From positions 67,471,237 to 67,535,236 of the forward strand of contig CM055316.2 in the NCBI GenBank assembly GCA_029255685.2: a DNA stretch of 64,000 bases, in the 5' to 3' direction. Positions within the stretch are counted from its first letter, which is position 1, and every line of letters starts with the position of its first letter. The notes under the pieces were generated by a model that worked only from the letters and a program-made list of their open reading frames with translations, was not told the DNA's origin and did no database searches. The position numbers and the translations under genes were made by a program. This DNA comes from Silene conica. Lineage: Eukaryota > Streptophyta > Magnoliopsida > Caryophyllales > Caryophyllaceae. Of the stretch, positions 58,297-64,000 are shown piece by piece.

Positions 58297-59750
58297 CTTC
58301 AGTTTATTTTGGTGGGGTTGCTCACTCGGTTAAACAACTTATTTTGCAGGAAACTGGGTTTACTGAGGGGACCTTTCCTTTCCGATATCTTGGACTTCCT
58401 CTATTTACGTCAAGACTCACTTCTGTGATGTTTGCTCCTCTTTTAGATAAGATTAAAGACAAGATTGGTGCTTGGTCTAATCATTTGCTCTCTTACGCAG
58501 GGAAAGCTCAATTGATTAACTCTGTTGTGTTTGGCATTCATCATTTTTGGGGGGGGGGGCTGTGTTTTGTTACCGAAAGGAGTGATTAAACGTATTATAT
58601 ATTAAGCTTTGTAGGAACTTTCTTTGGGGTGTTGATAATGGAGGCAGGAAAATTGTTTGTCAGAATTGGGCTTCTATATGTCGTCCTAAGACTAAAGGGG
58701 GCTTTGGTATCAAAGAGGTTCTGAGTTGGACTAAAGCACAAGCCATTAAATGGATCTGGAAGCTTGAACATCAACCTCACTCTCTCTGGGCTCAATGGAT
58801 TAATGCTTACATTCTCAGAAACTCTAGTATCTGGACTATTCAGAGGACGTCCGTTACTTCTTGGAAGTGGAACAATATTTTGACTACCAGAGATGAGTTG
58901 CTAAACCTCATTGGTTCTGATTCTGCTCAAAGACTCATTCACAGGATGAATGTGACTTACCAAACTGATGAAGTTTATAACATCCTTCGCTCGGCTGGTC
59001 CTAAAGTCTACTGGTTCAGAACAGTCTATGATACGGCTGTCTACCCCAAGCATCAGTTTATCGGCCACTTGGCTATTCAGAAAAAATTACCCACTGTTGA
59101 TTTGTTTCTTAGGAGAGGCTTTCAATGGGTCAACCGTTGTGTTTTGTGTTGCGCTGATGCCGAGTCTCATGAACATCTCTTCTTTCAGTGTTCTTGGGTT
59201 GCCCAACTTTGGAATGCCATTCAAGGTAAGTTTTCTTTCACTACCTATGCTAATAGCCTAGATGCTACTCTCGCCTGGTTTACTTCTCATAATAGAGGCT
59301 GTAGCTGGGTTAAGAGAAGACGAAGGGTTGCTCTGTTAGCTACTATATACTACACTTGGCACGAACAAAATAAACGGATTTTTGATGGGCGCCAACGATC
59401 CCTTGAGGAGATAGAGCTGCTGGTGTCTTGGCATATCCATCTCAGGATGTCTTATTGCACTTGGGGCTTAGACGAGAAGTCTGTCATGCGTTGTTTGTAT
59501 TAGTTTAAGCTTTGTGCTTCTGTCGCCTCTTTTAGTCTTTCTAGTCAGTTTTTTCACATTGCTCACATCTGTGCAATGTTTTTCTGACTGATAGATTTGA
59601 TCTCTTGTTTGGATCATTTCTTTGTTTTTTTTCCCCTTTGGGGTTTTTTTAGTCTATGGAGCTTCCATGGCTTCCTTGTAGTTCAGTTGGGGTCTTTGTA
59701 CTAATTTCATCATTCTAAGATATATAAGATCCTTTGCTTTTCTGCAAAAA
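58297..59750 (+). mobile_element. 5'-truncated L1-like LINE (1.45 kb)
   Basis: Flanked by a 17-bp exact duplication, gataattgagttaaaaa (58280-58296 and 59751-59767), and ending in gcaaaaa. The body encodes the end of a LINE ORF2: FRYLGLPLFTSRLT, SYAGKAQLINSVVF, then after a frameshift at a G-run (58549-58558) the segment at 58600-59503 with the zinc-finger region after the reverse transcriptase (CVLCCADAESHEHLFFQC) and WHEQNKRIFDGRQRS. The polymerase motifs are missing by truncation, so it is a dead-on-arrival copy. Confidence 0.9.
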
Positions 59751-60547
59751 GATAATTGAGTTAAAAATGTAAATTTGAATATACTTACTAAAGATGTTTA
59801 TAGTAAACAAAATTATTGCGTGCGATTGTCTTATACTAAGACAATCCAATTTTATTAAACGACTACTCATTTAATATATTAAATAAATAATTTTATTATT
59901 TAAATGAATCACCTTAGCATGAAGAGTGGTCTTTATAACGATAATATACTCTAGTAAATTATCGCGCACACATTAGTGTATAACCGAGCAAAATTAATTT
60001 AGTCCGACATATATTTTCTAAAAATATACAACCCGTTTCAAGTGTTTGATTCGTAGCACTCATGTCATTTTTGAGTCAATTATTTTACGAAATATAAAAT
60101 GCAAGACCTAATTTCTATCGAGTATATCTAGAATTGGCTAACGTATATTTATATTTAGTTTACATATATAAATAACGCAAAGATTATTTCAATGATTTTA
60201 GCATGTCACCTATCAAATTTAATGAATCTCCCTAGCATAACCCTATTAAATTTCTAGTTGAAAAGGAATATTTCGTCTTCCATATAGCATATTCTGCTAT
60301 TTAGTATTTTTGTTTCTCAAGTGATATAATAGACTGACACCTCAACTTTAACTTGAAATATGAGATGTCATGTCAGCGACTGCATTAGATAAATATATGA
60401 TGATCGCTTTTACTGGACATTTAAATAACATTTTTCTGGTTTACAACTTTATGTAAATAATATTATGAAAGTGGTAAGTAGTATTACCCTTAATAACAAT
60501 ATTTAAGAATTAGGGTACAATAGATAAAAACAACATCGATAATCATT

Positions 60548-60647
60548 AATAATCATGTAATGTTTAGTCAAATAATCATGTAATGTTTAGTCAAATAAGT
60601 AGTATTACCCTTAAACATTAATAATCATGTAATGTTTAGTCAAATAA
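60548..60647. repeat. Tandem/dispersed 25-bp repeat, three copies
   Basis: The word aatcatgtaatgtttagtca followed by aat occurs twice in tandem and once more at about 60624-60645. The flanking phrase tacaatagataaaaacaaca is itself repeated at about 60515 and 60666, so a larger local duplication is involved. Confidence 0.8.
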
Positions 60648-61288
60648 AACATAATTTAAATAAGGGTACAATAGATAAAAACAACATCGATAATCATGTG
60701 ATATTCTCTCATTAAAAATTTAATATTACAAATTAAACGATATGTTCCTCTTTCGTACTCAAATTACAAGAAAAATATATTGTTTTAGACAACTTCATAG
60801 TAAATATTATACTTATACTAAACACGCCATGACCATACATAAAGTTATTAATATCAATTTCAACAAATTTAGTACACATTATCAATTAATAAATACATTA
60901 AAAATTTCCAGAACATCTATACAATATTATTAAAAGGGTAACATAAAATGTCACATAGACAATGACCACAATGCCACCCAGCATTAACAAAACTCACGTC
61001 ACTTATAATACATGACATGGAGCCACATCATTATTTCTTATTTAAAAAAAATCTAAAACATTAAATGTAAATAGCATAACAAACCTTAACCTTTGGCCTT
61101 TTTAATTTCTAGTTAGATAAATTAAATGTATACAATATTAAATCAAAATTCCTAATAAATTTAAAACTAAAATATTCAAACAACAAATAAATACCATATA
61201 ATTCTAAATTTATATTAAATTTAAAATTTCGATGTTTATTGTTAGAATATTTTAAGCAATAAATTAAATAAATACCACATAATTCTAA

Positions 61289-61400
61289 TTTTACATCGTT
61301 TATAAAGTAACAATTATAAACATAAAGGGAAGATAATAACATTTTACATCGTTTATAAAGTAACAATAATTTATAAACATAAAGGGAAGATAATAACATA
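61289..61400. repeat. About 55-bp tandem duplication
   Basis: Two copies of ttttacatcgtttataaagt continuing through aaagggaagataataacat (61289-61341 and 61342-61400), with a small insertion in the second. Confidence 0.85.
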
Positions 61401-62001
61401 CTTAACATTAAAACATCGGTCTTTTAATTTCTTAAAATTAGAATATGGTTAACGATAAATAAAAATTTAAATTGCTCTAATTTTAAACTGTTTATATGTG
61501 CAATTTTCTCTTAAGTCTTATTGTTATATACTTGCTCAATTACGTTAAATTAGATATAATTTCATTAAATTGAATATATATATATAAATCTATAAATATA
61601 ATATATAAATAAAAAGCAAGACAAAGAATGATTAACTACTCTCACGCGAGGTAGATTTTGTTAAAAAAAATATAGAAAAAGGAAAAAAATAATTAAAGCA
61701 AACATTATATATTTAATTTCCCTTACTCTATATTATTTATGTCTATATCATTTCTCCGTGACTTGGTCAACAAAGGGGTAATCCAATTGAAATTCATCAA
61801 CACTAACGATCAACCAACATACATGCCTACTAAGCCGGTTACAACATAAAAGTTTGTGAAGTTTAAGGGGCAGCTGGAAATTACAAAATAAAGGGAATTT
61901 GTGAGATAATTTGCATTTTCAGCATTGCTTATGCAATAACATATTCTGGAAGGTTTTATGGTCTATTATATTTAAAATAATCTGCTAAGTCTCGTTTAAT
62001 G

Positions 62002-62789
62002 CAGGGCCGTCTCCGACGTTTCTGAGGCCCTGTGCAAAATAAAAAAATAGGCCCCTAATAATTTTTAAATTTCAGAAAATATTGCGTGAAGTTTGTATTT
62101 TTTAGTTTTTATACTTTTATAACTTTTGTTTGATGTACATTACATTTACATACATTTTACTCCGTAGAAGATAATGGAGATGAAATGTATGTCTTATTTT
62201 TATGTTATTTCTATTATCGGAATTAATTTTTCACATACGGACTTTATTGGTTCACATACACTTTCTATTAACATTTTAATATATATTTTTCTCTTAAAAA
62301 CGAATCTAATTGCTTTAAAAATTTGAATAGAAGATTATAATTCTCTAAATAATGAAGCAATTTTGTTGTTTAACAATTATCAATATATTTATTTTGTTAT
62401 CTAAAAATTAAGGGTAAATTTGAAAAAACGTATGTAAAATACTGAAATTCGTATTTGAAAAAAAACGCCCCATATAATAAGATGGAAATGATGCATATGG
62501 TAGAATTATATAGAGGCAGGCAGATAGTCATAAAGCCCTTTTGAAATTAATTAAACTAATGATAATGTACAACAAAAAAAACGCATGAAAATGGTGATGT
62601 GAGGAGTCGATCTCGGGAATACAGTCTACAAGTTAACACTGCTTACCAATTTGCTAGACAACTTTCAATGCTATAAAAGCACGTTAAATGATATATATAC
62701 ATACAATAAAGAATTTGCGGATATTGGGCCCCTTAAAATTGGAGGCCCAGTTCGATCGCACGGGTTGTTCACCCTTCCAGCCGGGCCTG
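62002..62789. mobile_element. Non-autonomous hAT element (788 bp)
   Basis: Ends CAGGGCCGTC and, reversed, CAGGCCCGGC; exact 8-bp duplication gtttaatg (61994-62001 and 62790-62797). The subterminal words gaggccctgtgcaaaat and ggcccctt belong to a style frequent in plant hAT elements. No transposase frame. Confidence 0.88.
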
Positions 62790-62797
62790 GTTTAATG

Positions 62798-63736
62798 TGT
62801 CATAAGAAATCTAAGTTATGAGGTGTATATCTAGTTTTTAGGGTAGCTCTAGAATTCTCTCTGAGGCCTATTTAAAGGCAAGCTACTAACTGTTTTCTGC
62901 AACAAAAACAAAACAAATTCATATGAAATAAAAGAGAAACTTCAAAATCAGTTTCACACCAACACAGTTACTTATGGCATTAGGCATGCACAATTGCGAT
63001 TTGTCAATAAAGGTTTGTGTACCCTTTTAGAGGCTATTGTTGAGAATGAGTTGAGGTTCATAAATGAGAATGATTACATATTTATATACAAGTTTGTAGG
63101 ATAACATTACAATTGATTGTCCTTAAGATGTAACTAGCACATGTGATTAAAAATAGATAATTCAAAGTGGGTTCGATTACATAAATTTTGATTTTCGAAA
63201 AGGTTTGTCTATTGTTGATGTGTCATATGATAAACTTTTTTAGAGGTTCATCTATTGTAAATGTCTTTGATAATAGAGGTTCATCAAGAAGTTTGTATAA
63301 TGACATGTCCACTATTTTTAAAGGTTTGTATTGTTAGACAAGAGTGAGGTTCATAGATTAGAGAGGCTGCAATATTGTATTTAGGTTTATGTAAAGAGAA
63401 TACCAGAGGAAAAAAATAGTAGGTGATGATATAAACATTGGAGAGCTTTATTTGTTGTTATTAGGTGATTTGTAGGTAAATGTGTTTTTATTTATTTGTA
63501 CGGTACAATGTATGTCATTAGAACAAATCCATCAAAGATTCATCTATTATTAGGGCTCTCATTATTATTTTCATTTTTATTAATAGAACAGTAATCATTA
63601 TACCTTCAACATCTCACCAAATAAGACAGTTTCAAAGAGAAATCCAAACTATCAAGAGTCCATAGAACCTGCAATCTCTCACAATTCTCTCTTCCATTTA
63701 CAACTTACAAAAGAATACAGATTTGTTATTTTTTTT
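62798..63736. other. Intergenic, no gene recognised
   Basis: A TATA-like box (ctatttaaaggc near 62869) followed by a CA-rich leader-like stretch might mark a promoter, but the downstream sequence has stops in all frames and repeated ggttcat words. A non-coding transcript cannot be excluded. Confidence 0.3.
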
Positions 63737-64000
63737 AAGGTAGGGAAACTAGGTTGATCCTCTAGAGTAGGACCAACCTATCTTATCCTTTCGAACGAGA
63801 GAGGTAAATTGAAGCCACCGGCTTTCAACCCACCTCCAAAGAGAAGGACACGAATGTCCAATAGATGCCATAAAGTCATCGACTTTGTTGGCTTCTCGAA
63901 AACAATGATTAATTTTCACTTCATCGAAGCAACGAAGATCTAATTTTATATCTTTGATAATATTAGAAATTTCCAAGGAATATGTCAAGTACTACGGATT
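63737..64000 (-). mobile_element. LINE RNase-H tail, running off the right edge
   Basis: On the minus strand the frame 63988-63749 reads EISNIIKDIKLDLRCF, then INHCFREANKVDDFMASIG, the typical end of the RNase-H domain of plant L1-like LINEs. It is followed by a short 3'UTR and an A-run (63729-63736 complement). The 5' part lies outside the window. Confidence 0.7.

Larger units (their letters stand above)
59768..62001. other. Intergenic, AT-rich, no gene seen
   Basis: Transposon debris and short tandem repeats (listed separately). The stretch 60912-61060 (tctatacaatattattaaaa, followed by ccacatcatt words) resembles the start of a Helitron but lacks an identified end. Confidence 0.45.

Noticed and set aside
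1..64000. tRNA, rRNA or CRISPR arrays
   Set aside because: No cloverleaf with the conserved T-loop, no rRNA core sequence and no regularly spaced repeats were seen. The short tandem repeats lack unique spacers.

Overview
This is a nuclear plant window. Every gene I can support has spliceosomal introns, the base composition is AT-rich, interstitial copies of the plant telomere motif (CCCTAAA) are present, and the spaces between genes are filled with plant-type transposons (Stowaway, hAT, Helitron, Mutator-like foldbacks, LINEs). The style of the small repeats suggests a eudicot, possibly Caryophyllales, but that is only an impression. Gene models were spliced by eye: I followed reading frame and GT-AG signals and checked the result against family motifs I remember. 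No search was run.

Bases 1-2625 hold no gene. Bases 2626-21074 are a direct tandem duplication of a roughly 9-kb segment (unit A 2626-12102, unit B 12099-21074) joined at a 4-bp microhomology. Each unit carries a plus-strand violaxanthin de-epoxidase-related gene (VDR) and, convergent to it on the minus strand, a GH31 glycosidase closely resembling bacterial YihQ sulfoquinovosidase. Both VDR copies are open. In unit B the GH31 gene is complete (8 exons, about 868 residues, with both catalytic aspartates). In unit A it is a pseudogene with an in-frame stop, several frameshifts, transposon insertions and loss of the exon carrying the acid/base residue.

Bases 21075-30560 are AT-rich transposon territory: a poly(A)-tailed retroposon with target duplications, Stowaway elements, a diverged local tandem duplication containing a Helitron whose empty site is preserved in the sister repeat, and a frameshifted hypothetical gene next to telomere-like repeats.

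Bases 30562-52010 are the gene-rich part: an RSRC2-like SR-related protein with a C-terminal SMAP-like domain (32341-36735, +), a UBAC2-type rhomboid-like pseudoprotease with a UBA domain (39206-45638, +, one intron with a GC donor), and a DUSP12/YVH1 dual-specificity phosphatase with a C-terminal zinc-binding domain (46312-50731, -). Bases 52011-64000 are again repeat-dominated: hAT elements with exact 8-bp target duplications, Helitron ends, two foldback elements, a 5'-truncated LINE with a 17-bp target duplication, and a LINE RNase-H tail at the right edge.

The genes do not form one pathway. The one possible functional link is in the duplicated pair: VDR proteins resemble the thylakoid enzyme of the xanthophyll cycle, and the GH31 enzyme would act on sulfoquinovosides derived from the thylakoid sulfolipid. 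That link is inference only.
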